A DNA stretch of 64,000 bases, taken from Eublepharis macularius. Taxonomy: Eukaryota > Chordata > Lepidosauria > Squamata > Eublepharidae. Positions 10,400 through 23,275 of this stretch are shown piece after piece; positions within the stretch are counted from its first letter, which is position 1, and every line of letters begins with the position of its first letter. Under the pieces are notes generated by a model. That model was not told where the DNA came from. It searched no databases and was given only the letters and a program-made list of their open reading frames with translations. Position numbers and translations under genes: made by a program. The stretch covers positions 12,475,001-12,539,000 of the forward strand of contig NC_072800.1 of NCBI RefSeq assembly GCF_028583425.1, in the 5' to 3' direction.

Positions 10400-13300
10400 A
10401 ACACTCTTTTTATTTCCACTCATATAGAGGTTCAGGTGTTCTCTACTCTGACCTTGGGAACACCTTTCCTTTTCTGTCTGTGTGACCTATATCCCTCAAA
10501 AGGTTTCGCTACCATCAAAGGCTTTTCGCCTTGGACCTCCTCAGTTTAACTGGCAATATAGGAAAGCTTATTATAGATGGTGGTTTGACAGAACCATCAG
10601 CACGTGAGGGGGTTGTGATGTAAAAAAGGATGTTTTTCTTAAACAAAAGTAGATTTTATTTATAAAAAACATAAGTGTGATGGTTGCAGAGTTTTGATAA
10701 GTGTATTGGTTTCAGAATTGTTCTTACATTTGTTGATTTCAAAAATAATCATTTTCTTAAAGGTATATTTACAGAGTCACACAGCAATTTTCCACACAGA
10801 TTTTTACTAACAGAATATTCCTCTCTTCCACACATATACAGATTCCCTCAGGCTTTTCCACACAGCTTGTTGACCTAGATAGAATAACTTCTCTCTCATC
10901 TGGGCTCACACACAGTTTGCCTGACTTAGACAGATTTTCTCAGAACTCCATACAGATTTACTGAACATGACAGAATGAATGCTTTTTCCTCAGCACTCTG
11001 ACTAAAACTCACAGTTCACTCTGCCACCTAGGGCACAACTACCAGTCAACCACAGCAGACTCCATTAACCCATCCAGCTCCACTCCCTTCTTTCCTTGGA
11101 GGCCTACATTTAGACTCACAAAAACCATTTTTAAAACCCCGTATTAGCAAGCAGAAATAAAATGCACAGACTTAATTTCTTGTAAAATATTACACTAGCA
11201 ATTCTATTAGTTTATCCCCTACCTTGTTTTTGCTTTCTTTGCAACAGCACTATATGACGACACATTCAATTTGTCATCAGTTATGACCAGAGAACCCTTT
11301 TGTCAATATTACTGATTCCTTAAAATCCAAATGCAAGAACCTACTCTTAACCTCATCCCATGTCTGTATATTTTGCCCATTCTGAGTTTACAACCTTGCA
11401 AAGTATATTTAATTCATCCAAATGCAGTATATTTCCACTGGAAGGGAAGGAAGGCAAGTAATTCTTCACATTGGATTGGTAACAGACATTTAAACTGCAC
11501 TAACAAACCCTTTGGAGACAAGTCATACTTGTTCAGAATTCCAAATCATAAAAAGAGAAAAAGTCTGCCCTTAAAATGGGGAGCAGAAAATGCAGGAGCC
11601 CCTAAAGTTTAAGGGCATCAGGCTACCAAGTATTATAGCTGCTGCAGGAATCTTTGTCCCTGCTTTTAGTCTCCCAAGCATCTGGGCCAGATTTTGCTCT
11701 TCTTAAATGTTCTTTTTCTGATTGTAGAGCACTAATATTCTCAGTGGCTCTCACTGAATCCTATGGGCAGAAACAAAGCTGATTGCAACAGCATACACAG
11801 TTGATGGTGGGGAAAAAATGTTCTCTTTCTTCAAAACACAGTTATCATTACAATTTCACTGCATACTAGATTTGAAGTTTAGTTACTTCAATGCATTTAT
11901 TTAGAATACTTATAAACATTTTTCCTGACCAGATTAGAAACTATGGTAGACAGCATTACGATAAAACCATATAAATACAACATATAATTAAGCATAAAAT
12001 ATATTTATAAATGACAATTAAAAGTATCACTTTAGGAACATCTTATGCATTAATTTCCAGAGGCCCAGACGACTGCTCCAAATGCTTTGCACAATAGTTC
12101 TATTTTACTGTCTTGCTGGAAAGCCAAGAGGGTAGGAGCCCCACTAAACATTTCCAGGACTATGTTCTATAAACAGAGAGAGTACTGGTTACAGAACACA
12201 CCTGCCACATGGGTACGTATGGAAAGCGGCAGTCCTTCAGGTATGTGGCCTCAGGTCATGAAGGGCTTTAAAGGTGAGCATCAGCCCTTTAAATTGAACC
12301 TTGCTCACAGAACTCAGTGATGACCACTGACAACCCAACTGGTTTATCTGCATAGGCCAGCTCCGGATTCTATTTCCTGGTAACAATAAGAGAGACGGTT
12401 GCAAGACTCGGGAACTGGGAGTTATATTTGATTCCAAAATGACACCAGCAGTTCTGCAGTATGTTTATGACAGACTGCAGTTCATGGAAACCATGATCAC
12501 ATTAGGAATTTAATAGCTGAGGTTAAATGTGTGACAAATTAACTTGGTAGCACAAAGACTGGGTAGACAAGGCAATTCTACTAGCGTAGAAATCGAATAT
12601 TCTGTAAGCTTCTACATACACTAAATAGTTATACAACAGCACCTGTAAAAGCTCAACAGCGTATCTCTCAGCTTCTTGCAGATACCCAATTTTTAATTAG
12701 AAATTCTAGTTGCTCCTTAAAGCGACTATGATAGTATATACCACCAACTACGATAGTACGTAATGAAGGCCAAGTCTGTTGGCCTTCATTAAGCAAACCA
12801 GAAGGCAGAGCCATCAAACTGCTAAATATACTTCAGTAACTTTCATTAGCATATTGTAATCATAACTCTGTTTCTTGTGGTTAATCTTGACTAAAAAGGA
12901 TTACCATGGTATTCAGCATTGTCTTCTCCCACATTAGCGTCTTTCTACCAGAAATGGATAATCCTGTTTAAACAACATAGCCTTCTAGCTTGTAAACTAA
13001 ATCCACTGGAGCTGTGCTAACACAATCCAGGGACAATGTAAGTGTTACAATCCTTATTTTAGCACAATCGAAAGTACGGTTGAGGTCCAAGAGGCAGCAC
13101 ACACCATCTTATTCTGCATCCTAGTCTAAATATAGACAGTGCCTCCAGGAACGTCCAGTGCTGGAGTGCAGATTCTGTGTATGTTTGGGTAGTTGGAATC
13201 CATACGGGGGTTACAATGGTTAAATCAAGATGTTATAGCAGTACACAGATGTAAACTCTTTGAGCTGCCAACGGTCAGGAAACAGAGTCCAACAAATTAG

Positions 13301-14400
13301 GAACAAAACAGACTTCTTCACCATGCCAGTACCTTGAATCCTTAGGTAAGTTCAATTTTCTTTATCAAGACACCATAAAAGGAGCTGGACGAAACTTAAA
13401 ATGAAACTTAAAAGCTTCACTGACTCTATTAATGAAGCTTGCAAGATACACGAACGCTACTGCATTAGTATGTTGCGCCACAGGACTAGAAAATCAGTTG
13501 ACTTGTGGAAAGAAGGTTACTTTGACAATTCCACTCTAGCAAGACACTTCTTAATAGTGACACGTTTCTTATCAGAGGTGACTTAGGTTAAGATTTATGA
13601 ATCAACTGAGATCATACCACAGTGACCAGACTGAATCCTTAAACTGCAATGTTGTAATGCTTCAAACTGAGAAGTATGATAAGATCATTCTTCCTGTGGC
13701 AGCCATGCTTGGTTCTGAACAGAACTAAAATCGTACTTGACCTCTACAGGGCTGGTTATTATCCTGCATACAAATATTCTTTCAATGGAACGGCAAATTA
13801 AAGCCTCGTTTTTGAACAGACCTTATTTGATCTGGTTTCCTGCAAAAAGCCACATCCTAACAGTTCTTTAGAGGGATGAAATTTGCATGGGGTACAAACC
13901 ACAGCATATTTTGAGCAGGTGATCCCTCTGTAGAGCACAACACCTTATTCCGGCTTAGTTCATATCAGTCAACATGAAGCATATGGCTAATAGAATTAGC
14001 CTTTCAGTATACCTCTACAGTGGTTGTCTTTGTTGAGCAAAAATGCTCCTTTGCGTCATTGTCAAAAGACAACGCTTCCCACTGCTGAAGAATGTACATA
14101 TTCTTCAACGAACACAGATCCTTTTATGCTACTGCTTTTGGGCAGATCGGTTTTTTAAAACCCTTTATTATTAGAATTTCAAACAAAAGAGATTATCTTA
14201 TTCTAAAACGGAAGAGAAACGGGATGCCTTAGCAGTATTTCTAAAAGACAAAAACATGGTTTGAGCCACTCTGCCAGCTACAAGCTTTGCTGTTTTCTGG
14301 CTGCATAGTGTTGGTGCATGCAAGGCCAAGGAAAATGAAATGGAGGACTTAAAAGGGCACTCCTTGTATCTATATTAATAGCAACAGGATGGAGTTAAAG
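10400..14400. other. ERP44 intron 1, repeat-poor stretch
   Basis: Apart from a possible LINE fragment at 12205-12440, about 4 kb shows no recognisable mobile element. 10400-11100 has T-rich blocks and a TTTTATTTATAAA stretch that could be LTR remains. The rest (11100-14400) is AT-rich unique-looking sequence. Confidence 0.5.
12205..12440 (-). mobile_element. Possible LINE 3' fragment
   Basis: ATGAAGGGCTTTAAAGGTGAGC and TTAAATTGAACCTTGCTC resemble the antisense 3' coding end of L2-like elements. The match is short. Confidence 0.4.
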
Positions 14401-14404
14401 TAGG

Positions 14405-15190
14405 GTTTCCTATGATGTAAAATTTCTGGAAATTTTGAAGCCATGGAGAAAATAGAGCCCCCCAAGCAGATAAAAATGGAATTTTTGTGTGTGGATGTCG
14501 GTGAAATATATGCAGTACTCCCTAACACCCCTTAAATTGTTCTACAGTGACATAAAACACATAATTTATAATTTTGTTAGCATATAGAACTCTGTTTGGT
14601 ATATTTATGGCATTTAAAAATATAGATGTTTCTTCAAGCAAAACTTCAGATTTACCCAGTACTTGGGAGAGCTGCACACTGTTGCACCCTATGCTATTTT
14701 AGAAACATAGAAACATAGAGCTGGAAGGTATCCCAAGGTAATCTAGTCCAGCCTCCTGCACAATACAGAAAATTCACAGCTCTGCCCCCCTCACCTCCCT
14801 CAGTAACCCCTACTCTATGCCCAGAGCACATAGCACATATATCTTAATTTTTGCAATCTGAGAGGCAAGAAAAAGTAAAAGAAAGAGTCTCAGGCAGCCA
14901 ACAATACGGCTACCAGCGTACCTGGATATTAAGTTGATCCTTGTAACACTGAACTCTTTAAGAAGGTATTATTAACAAACACGTTATAGCATATTAATTG
15001 TTGCCACAATTATTCACACTTAAACAATAAATGTATCTTTGAAAATACATATAGCATAGGAATTAACATGACTGATTGTAGATTTTTGACATCAAAAGGC
15101 ATTCATGTGACATTTTGAGAGAGTAACAGTCCTTAAAAGTATTTCACTCATTCCAAGGGAAAAATATTTTATAGGAGTATTTTAGTGCTT
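14405..15190. repeat. Unidentified duplicated segment, copy B
   Basis: Colinear with copy A at 8865-9565 in direct orientation. It is interrupted by the repeat at 14690-14830. Confidence 0.6.
14690..14830 (+). repeat. Interspersed repeat (GAAACATAGAGCTGGAAGG)
   Basis: A common interspersed motif (TAGTCCAGCCTCCTGCACAA) interrupts the older segment at 14405-15190. The repeat family was not named from memory. Confidence 0.5.
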
Positions 15191-15984
15191 CCCAAAGTTT
15201 TCCAATCAGTCCTCCCATATTCCAGGTTTTTTCACATTTCTATCACAACTGCTACAGGTGTAATACTTTTGCTACTGTCATATTAAAAAGTAACACAGAA
15301 GCACAGCAGACGTTATAAGGTATTAATGACAACTGCAACGTTACCATTTAGATTTGCAGTTTAGACAAGACAACCACTAATAATCACACGTGACATGTAT
15401 ATAATGCATAAGCTATTCTATTTCAACATGTCATGTTCTCGAGCAAGTTTGTAACAAATTTTATCTATATACCATTAGATGACTTTTTTTGCTCTCAGAA
15501 TTAAATGAACCAATTCCAACTTAAAATCTTGAATGCCAGACAGCAACAGTAACATGTGTAACTCTGGCTGCTGTTTAAAATAAAAATGTTGCTAACATGA
15601 ATGCTTTATTTAGGAAAGAATGCCATCAGATTGCAATTGCACTATTTTAAATTAAATCAGCTTCAAATGTCAATCAAAGGTAATCCCTAAGGCGCCCACA
15701 TACTTGCTGAGCTGCCTTCACTAATTAATGGATCATTAGTAAGAAAGAACCCCTGACTGCTTGCCCTGTGTACCACATACCATCATAATTACCTTTGTAA
15801 AACAAACCACTTCTCTTTCACTCATTTAGCACAAAGTCCCTCATGAATTAACTGAAAATCTTTATGCAGAAAAACACTTTTCAGATATTAGTTAGCAGAT
15901 GGAAACGGGAGAACTTTTTAACCCATTATTCTCAGAGTAATTTTAGAATTATTCTACCCAGAAGAACAGCTTATATACCACTAG

Positions 15985-16070
15985 GTTCTGGACATTCTAA
16001 TTTATTTATTTATTTGATTTATACCCCGCCCTCCCCACAGATGGGCTCAGGGCGGCTTGTTATGATATAA
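15985..16070 (-). repeat. LINE 3' tail fragment
   Basis: TATACCCCGCCCTCCCCACAGATGGGCTCAGGGCGG is a tail shared with sequences at 16710, 46060 and 50350. The TTTATTTATTT run at its left is its A-rich tail read on the other strand. Confidence 0.55.
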
Positions 16071-16704
16071 CTCAGTGGGTTGGATCCAGCAGTGATTTTC
16101 ACTGACAAAAATTACCTCCTCTGTCCCACTGCAGCCTCAAATGCTGCTCCTGGCCGATAGGAGGAACACCGCCCCCGCCCCCCCCCCCCCGGGAAGAGGA
16201 TAATGGGCAAATCAGAGATCTGCAGTGGAAGGAAGGAATCAGAGAAACTCTCTCACACATACACAGCCAGCAAAAAACTACCATTAGATTCAGCCCAGTA
16301 TATTCATGCTAAAAAATAACTAGACTAAACTTAAACAATTGAAGAAAGTACAGCAAAGGCAAAATGCAGCTTCTCCCTTATGGTACATTTTGTGACAATT
16401 CTCACAGAACTGTATCAAATTGAAGATATATTACAAATAACTAAGCCAGTATTCCTAACTCTAGATTTGGAACAACTTTCTCTGCATTCAGCATTGCAGA
16501 AAACAGTAGCTGGACACAGTATATATGCTACTAAGTTTAAAGCAGTGTTAAGCATGGATCCCACCTTGTGCAGGGTCCAGAGAATGATCAAAATGATCTA
16601 CTCTCAGAGATGTATGGATCCACTGAGATTCCTAAGCGCTTTTGGAGAATTTCATAACTATGTCAATGTTATATTAGGGATTTGGAATGAGAAGCTCCTG
16701 GTTA

Positions 16705-17110
16705 GGATTTATTTATTTTATTTATTTATTTTATCATATTTATATTCCGCCCTCCCCGCAAGCAGGCTCAGGGCGGATAACAGCATTAAAAACATTTAAA
16801 ACATTTCATTAAACATTATCATAAAACATGAAAAGCATTATATAAAGATATTAAAAATAGCAGCACTCTTTTTTTTTTTTAGTGGCGATTACAGAAAGTG
16901 CAGCAGTGCAATTGAAACATGGCAGCAGCTTCAGAACAGTGGTGGGCAGCTCTCAGAGGGAGGGGAGTAGATGTTATATCCTCCAGCCAGTGGAGGCCCA
17001 GCCTCAGCCATAAGCCTGGCGGAACAACTCTGTCTTACAGGCCCGGCGGATTGAGAAGGCTAAACCCAGATATCCCCTCTCACCCTCAGTTTATCTCAGA
17101 CATGGCAATC
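16705..17110 (-). mobile_element. LINE 3' end, minus strand
   Basis: A TTTATTTATTTTATC run and the block CCGCCCTCCCCGCAAGCAGG mark the 3' end. CTCTGTCTTACAGGCCC near 17030 is LINE-type 3' coding sequence read in antisense. The clade (CR1 or L2) was not settled. Confidence 0.55.
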
Positions 17111-17314
17111 AGAAGAGGGCTGTGAAGTATCTAGAACTTAAATGGTGGAGAACTTGGCCTGAAGAAGCTACAGAGTTCATTAGCAGCCTATGAGAGGGAA
17201 GTAATAGCGGTAAAGAAATATTTCCTTTATTAGGGATAGCTAACTTAAGCCCAGCACAATTATTTAGGGTGTTTTGGAATGTACTGACTCGATTAGTAGC
17301 AACTTAATAGCCTA

Positions 17315-17540
17315 TAGAGCCTGGGAGCCAAGCAGGGTCAGACACGGTTAGTACTTGGATGAGAGACCACCAAGGAAGGCAAAGGCAATCTGTGGGGAGG
17401 GAGGGGTATAAATCAAATAAAATAAAGGACTGAGGAAGGCAATGGCAAACCACCTCTGCTCATCTCTTGCCTTGAAAACTCCACTGCTCTGGGGTTGCCA
17501 TGAGTTGGTTGCAACTTGATGACATGCAAGTACTATTAAA
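17315..17540 (+). mobile_element. 5S rRNA-derived SINE, 5'-truncated
   Basis: It starts within the 5S box region (GGAGCCAAGCAGGGTC, TTAGTACTTGGATGAGAGACC) and continues into the shared body (GGCAATGGCAAACCACCTCT). A short duplication or extra segment at 17380-17440 sets it apart from the other copies. Confidence 0.75.
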
Positions 17541-17989
17541 GAGCTGATTCCTAACATTTTTGTGATTCCTATCAGCTGCAACACTTACAGACAACCTTAT
17601 ACTGATGAGATCTCTCAGATTTGCTCCAACAGGCACCAGTAGCAGATCAGGTAGTATGGGTATCTGGCACACTGTCTTTTCTTTTTATGAAAGGTCAACT
17701 TGGTTACCATGATGAATGTTTGCACAGTTCTCGTTTTTTAAAAGGCCACTCACCTATAGTCCCAACCCCCACTCATCTTGGGTGTTAAGATAAGGAGGAG
17801 GAGAGGGAGACATCGACGCTTACTATTAACAGTCCATTCATACAATGGATATTTCCTAGGTCCTTAAAGAAGATAGTTATTCAGTTGTACCTAAGGAAAC
17901 ATTCTTTGGATAAAAAAATCAAACATGGTTAATCATAATCCTGTTTCAAACGTGCCCTTTTGGGGCAAAGCGATATAGAGACCAGCGGC

Positions 17990-18625
17990 AGAGCAACTCC
18001 AGAGGTTTCTGGATTAGACATGTGTTCATCTTGACCCTTTTCAGGCCTGGCTAGAGGACTGAGACAGCACCGATTGCCATAATGGATTGTCTCCATTTAC
18101 TCGTGTGGTTAAATGCTGTGAGTCCTTGCTCTTGTTACTGGATCTAACAGAAGCCTCTGACACAGCTGATCACACAACTTTATTAAAACATCTAGAAGCT
18201 AAGACTGGAATTTGAAGTGTAGCTTTATCATTTCTTACTAACCATGTTAAGAGGGTCACTTTTGGAAATCTAGAATAATCAGCATGGGATCTATCTTGTG
18301 GAGATACAGAATGCGCTGTTATCTCCGATTACTGTTTAATCTCTAAACGAACCCCTTAGAATAGTCTTTGGGTGGCTTTGGGGTTACGTGTCATTAATAT
18401 GCTGATGACACTCAGTTTTCTATTTCTTGGTTTAAGTCACTGGAGGCAGCTGCCGCTGTCCTCTCCCGTGCCAGTCAACTACAGTAATGACACGCAGACT
18501 GAACAAGTTGAATCCTGACAAGTTTGGTAAGGCTAAAGCCCTGGAAGATGTCCCTATATTGGAACATTTTAATCTCCCTGAATATACTATTACAGACCTG
18601 AAAGTTACTGCTCTACCCACCCACC
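17990..18625 (+). pseudogene. Degenerate L2-like reverse transcriptase
   Basis: Frames 17990-18625 contain an LDLT-ASDTADHTTLLKHLE-like stretch and the catalytic YADDTQ motif at 18398-18415, in the order expected of an L2-clade reverse transcriptase. Stops and frameshifts are frequent, so it is inactive. Confidence 0.65.
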
Positions 18626-18901
18626 CCCAAACCCTTCAAAGGGAATATGCCACATGAAAGTAGTGAATTAGACCTCATCAAAAAAATTAAATGGTACCTA
18701 TCATGCTGACTTAAACAGTTTCCTCAGTCACTACAATTTCTAATAGTTCTACCGGATCCACTTTTTGGAAATTTTAATAGACTATTCCCCACATAACTCT
18801 GTTCCAGTATTACTTTAGTCTCAATGGAAGTATCTGTTTGAACGCCTAATCTCCCTTACCATTCAGTATACATAACTGCTCATTCTGCTGACTAATGACA
18901 G

Positions 18902-19165
18902 GTTCCACACCTACGCTTTCTACATCTGCTCCTCCCTTTCCCCTCTTACACTGAGATTTACATTTGGACGGGTCTCGGTGTAATCCACGCCAAGTTTTGA
19001 CTCCTCCCCTACACCTTCTCCCACCAGCACCATTTTCTCTCTCTCTGATGAAGCGGGCCGTAACTCTCCAAAGCTCCTATTTAAATAAATGTTAGTCTTC
19101 AAAGAAGCCATTGGATTTTTGTATTTATTTTTCTATGACAGATTGACACAGCTATCCCTTTGCAA
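18902..19165 (+). repeat. Retroposon related to the fold-back family
   Basis: It shares the order of motifs GATGAAGCGGG, AACTCTCCAAAGCTCC, ATAAATGTTAGTCTTCAAAG and GACACAGCTA with the right arm of the fold-back retroposons, but it has no inverted left arm. Confidence 0.5.
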
Positions 19166-19348
19166 CCAACTGGCTCTGTCCAATTCAGTGACAAGTCTGA
19201 GTTATGTGAAATTCAGTACTATTCGATAAACAGGCCACCTTAGCTACCAAGAATTCGGTCTTTCATCATCACTTGGTTCAAAAGCTGGCCCCTTGCCATG
19301 ATGGCATCAAACTGGCCATAGTGACCTGAGGATGACTTATGCGCTTTA

Positions 19349-19551
19349 TCAAAAAGAGTCCAGCAGCACCTTTAAGACTAACTAATTTTATTTTAGCATA
19401 AGCTTTCGAGAATCACGTTCTCTTCGTCAGATGATGAAGAGAACGTGATTCTCAAAAGCTTATGCTACAATAAAATTGGTTAGTCTTAAAGGTGCTGTTG
19501 GACTCTTTTTGATTTTGCTACTACAGACTAACACAGCTAACTCCTATGGAT
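19349..19551 (+). mobile_element. Fold-back retroposon, copy 1
   Basis: The left half (AGCACCTTTAAGACTAAC ... AAGCTTTCGAGAATCACG) is an inverted copy of the right half, which ends CTACTACAGACTAACACAGC. The flanks carry a perfect 12-bp duplication TTATGCGCTTTA (19337-19348 and 19552-19563), which points to LINE-type insertion. The halves meet at TCGTCAGATGATGAAG. Confidence 0.88.
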
Positions 19552-19659
19552 TTATGCGCTTTACACAGAGCTACCACTGAAGATATTTCAAATACTTGTG
19601 CTGATGCTGAATACAGAAGCTCATCAACTACACTGAGCTAACCACAATGAACATATTAC

Positions 19660-19856
19660 ACTGGGTTTGATTCCCCACCACTCCGCTTGAAGTCAGCTGG
19701 GTGACTGTGGGTCAGTCAGAGCTCTCTCAGCCCCACCCACCTCACCGGGTGATTGTTGTGAGGATAATAACAACACAATTTGTAAACCGCTCTCAGTGGG
19801 TGTTAAGTTGTCCTGAAGGGTGGTATAAAAATTGAATGTTGTTGTTATTTTGAAAG
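19660..19856 (+). mobile_element. tRNA-derived SINE (same family as at 30455)
   Basis: The block GGGTTTGATTCCCCACC resembles a tRNA B box. It is followed by CTCACCGGGTGATTGTTGTG and a tail with GTAAACCGCTCTCAG and GTTGTTGTTATT. Confidence 0.65.
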
Positions 19857-20864
19857 TGCTTCATTGTAGCTTCCAAGTTCAGTTCAAGGTGCTAGGCCTT
19901 TAAAACCTGTGACCTATACATCTATCTACAGGACTGTCTCTCAGGTATGATTCATTGTCAAAGCTCTACTCTAATGCTTACTGGCAGGTGGGCAAGAACG
20001 GGGTTTGCCCAGTCTAGAACTTTCCCATTAATGTCCCTTGCATAGTTGAATGGCCTTACTGAAAATGTCAGGAACGTTCCTAATCGTTTGGAAGCCATGC
20101 AAAGGTAAAATATTAAGAAGGTCTTTTTTGTAAACGGGAATAAACTGATGCTCTGGATTGGCTGGATTTTATCTGATTTGGGGGGAGGAATGAAATAATA
20201 CAATGACTGGTAGGTTTCATCTATGGTTTTAATTATAGTTTCATTAGTATTATAATTAACATTAAGTTTCAGCTTTGAGAAAGAGATTTAAAATGTTATA
20301 AATAAATAACTCATGTACTAGCCACACACACCCCTTCCAATTCTGGGGCACTTTCAGATGCACAACAATTGCAGGCTACAAAGTGCGCTGTAGGTCCATG
20401 GAGTGCTGCTGCATTCCCCCCCCCAGCCTCCCAATAAGAAAAAAGCACCACCAACTGAATAGCCGATCTTCAGCTAATCTGTATTTAACCTTGAAGAAGG
20501 ACGGTGCTGAAAAGGATGATTTCGGGATTCAACCATCACCTCAGCATCCACATGTCCCTTGAGCAGTGAGCAGGAGAAGACTTGCAAGTCTGAGTCCTGC
20601 TTTGGTCTCTGTTTCCAAGAATAGTGGTCAGGAATGCCCCACTCTAATGCTTACGGGCAGGTGGAACCCCATCTGCCAAGTCGCAAGGCCTTGATAAAAT
20701 TGCTTTGGCTCTAGAAGCCAGCCCGTTTTTTTAAAAAGTAGCTAGACATACATTTTAACCATCAGGCTTATTTATGTATGACCATTTTTTTAAAAAAATT
20801 ATTTCTACAATGAAATTTCTAGATAGCACACTGACTCGGTGTTTGTAATTTGTTAAGTTCTGCT

Positions 20865-20990
20865 GCAGGATTTGATTCCAGTGGCACCTTAGAGACCAAC
20901 AAGATTTTCAGAGAGCAAGCTTTCAAGAGCTCCCTTCTTCAGACACAAGTAGGAATAGAGATACTTGAGCCTTCTTATCCCAGCCAAACG
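20865..20990. repeat. Fold-back retroposon fragment
   Basis: TTCCAGTGGCACCTTAGAGACC, AGCAAGCTTTCAAGAG and CTCCCTTCTTCAGACAC are conserved blocks of the superfamily. Confidence 0.6.
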
Positions 20991-21539
20991 TGTGTGGGGT
21001 GTTACAAGCGAGGGCATCAGGATGTGAAGGCACAATGCAGCTCATTAGAGCAGAAATTAGCATCTGTAGAGAGATAAGAATCCCAAGTCTGTGCTCTGCC
21101 CTGGGTGTGTGTCTGTGTGTCCATTATTCTGAATGTGTGAATAAACTCAATTTCAGCAATTCATTGCAATCTCTCCTTGAAGTTTCTCTGTTTGAGGACA
21201 GCTGCTTTTAGGTCAGCAATGGAATCTGCTGCTATAATTTTTTAAAAAGAACTGCTGCTAGTATGCATACACACTCTTTAACTGCCCCTTTTTATTTTAG
21301 ATTTCAGATTTTACTGTAAACCTAGGGCTTTTCTAAGGTTTGTAGAAAGAGCTAGCTTGTCTGTCTGTGGCCCCAATCTCCAGATTTAAGTATCCACAGA
21401 TGGGGTCATGTTGAGAATTTGATATACTGACAGACATACAAAGAAGCTGGTGTAGCCAAAACTCTGGGATTCCTGAAATCCAGGAAAGATTCTCTGATCT
21501 GGTTATGACACATCAAAGAATCCCAGTTTTATTTGGCCA

Positions 21540-22286
21540 TTATTCCCTATGAGGAAAACTATTCAGGGGCTATCTGGGGACCTGGAGGGGACTTTTTTAA
21601 AGCAAATGCCACCACATTTGCAGAGAACCTACTCCTGACTGTCCTATAAAGACAACCCACATTTCAGAATATTGGACCCCAGGATCCAGTTCTATGGGCC
21701 CCTGAAGAAGGGGCCCCCCGCCACTCTCCATTGTTTTCTGTGGAGGAAACATTTCCAAGCAGGTTCTCAGGGATAAATACACGGGGGGAAGGCTGCTGGT
21801 GACCAAAGGCACACTCCCCAATACATGAAGAAACCCCATGGAACCAAAGTGAATGGATGGAATTCCAATGAAACCAAAGTGAATCAAGGGGACCAACATT
21901 AAACCAGAGAATTATGTCAAAACAGCGAATTCCACCCAAACCAAACTGAAGCAAGGGACACTGTTGCAACTTAGCCCATCTGAACCCGTGTCACTCACGG
22001 AAGCCAGGCAGACACGGAGAGTTCCTGCACGGATTAGCCATTCCTCCCTCCCTCCCTGCCTCTCTCCCCCTCCCTCCCGCCTCTGTCTCACTCCTCTCTT
22101 GGGGAAAAAAATCAGAAGGCCAGGGAGGAGCCAGCAAGAGGCTGAAGCCGTATTTCCCAGATTTACCTGGGTGTCTGGATCCAGGTCCCTGGATCAGATC
22201 TGGGATATTTTGATTTGATTCTGGAAAGCTGAATTTAGCTGGATCAGCAAAAATCCAGCTCCCCCCACAAATTGCATATCCCTATT
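21540..22286. mobile_element. Related TAGGGG-type element, opposite orientation
   Basis: The interior contains the reverse-strand forms of motifs in the element at 23276 (AACCAAAGTGAA, GCAACTTAGCCCA) and the right end reads GCATATCCCTA. The left end is not defined; the start is approximate. Confidence 0.5.
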
Positions 22287-22629
22287 AAGGAGAAGCCCAC
22301 AGGAACTGAAAGCCATCGACACACTAATTTTAGCATATAACAACTGTGCATTATATGCTGATACTCTATTTCAACAGAAGTTAACTGTCTTCTATTCAAG
22401 TCAGTAGGGTCTCTCTCTTTCAATGCCATTCTCTGCAACATTACTTGTTAGTTCCGTACCTATGATTATGATATGCCTTCCATCACATGAAAGGGGATGC
22501 ACAAATAAGAATTTTAGATGTTGGTGTCATTGACCCACAGCTGAATATATAACTTTATTTTTATTTGAATTAATATGATTGTTCGTAGTTCTTCCCTCCA
22601 ATTACAAATCAGTAAAACATACATGTTAA

Positions 22630-22770
22630 AAAAATGCTCAGGGGGTAGGAGATGTGAAAGGCCTATGCCCGAGACCCTGGAGAGCCAGTGTCTATCTGAA
22701 CAGACAATACTGACCTTGATGGACCGATGCCCTTATTCAGTGTAAGGCAGCTCTGTGTATTGTCTCACAT
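22630..22770 (+). mobile_element. tRNA-derived SINE, 3' part
   Basis: Blocks GAGACCCTGGAGAGCCAGTG and TGACCTTGATGGACCGATG and GTAAGGCAGCTCTGTGT are shared with the SINE at 22985; the tRNA head is missing. Confidence 0.65.
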
Positions 22771-22984
22771 AATTCTTCATCTAGTGTGGGAGTAGGGGAC
22801 TCAGATGGAGAAGCAGTAGGCAGAGGGTGCTAAACCCTCACTCTGCCCTGTTTCCCCTCCTCTTAAGCCTCTTTTCTCACAGCTGGGCTTACTGCTGATC
22901 TGAAAACCTAGTTAGAAGAAAAGCAGCCATATGCTGCGTGCAGAGGTGTAGGAGTGGAGGAGAATACTCCTACACCTTGGGGAA

Positions 22985-23190
22985 GGGGCCATTGCTCAGT
23001 GGCAGAGCATCTGCGGGGCATACAGATGGCCGGTCCCAAGTTCAATTCCCAGCATCTGCAGTTAAGAAGCAAGTAGCAGGTGATGTAAAAACTGCCACCT
23101 GACGCCTACAGAGATGCTCCCAGTCGGAGTAGACAGCACTGACTTTGATGGACCAATGACCAGATGCAGTATAAGTCAGCATCAATAACA
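22985..23190 (+). mobile_element. tRNA-derived SINE
   Basis: The tRNA-like head has an A box (GCTCAGTGGCAGAGCATC) and a B box (AAGTTCAATTCCCAGC). The body carries GACTTTGATGGACCAATG. It lies in ERP44 intron 1, in antisense orientation to the gene. Confidence 0.8.
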
Positions 23191-23275
23191 GTAAGGGAGG
23201 GGATCAGTATGCTTTCCTCATCCTGCTGACCAAAAGGCCATGGAGACTTGTCCCTGGTGAGCAAATTTGTGGGTA

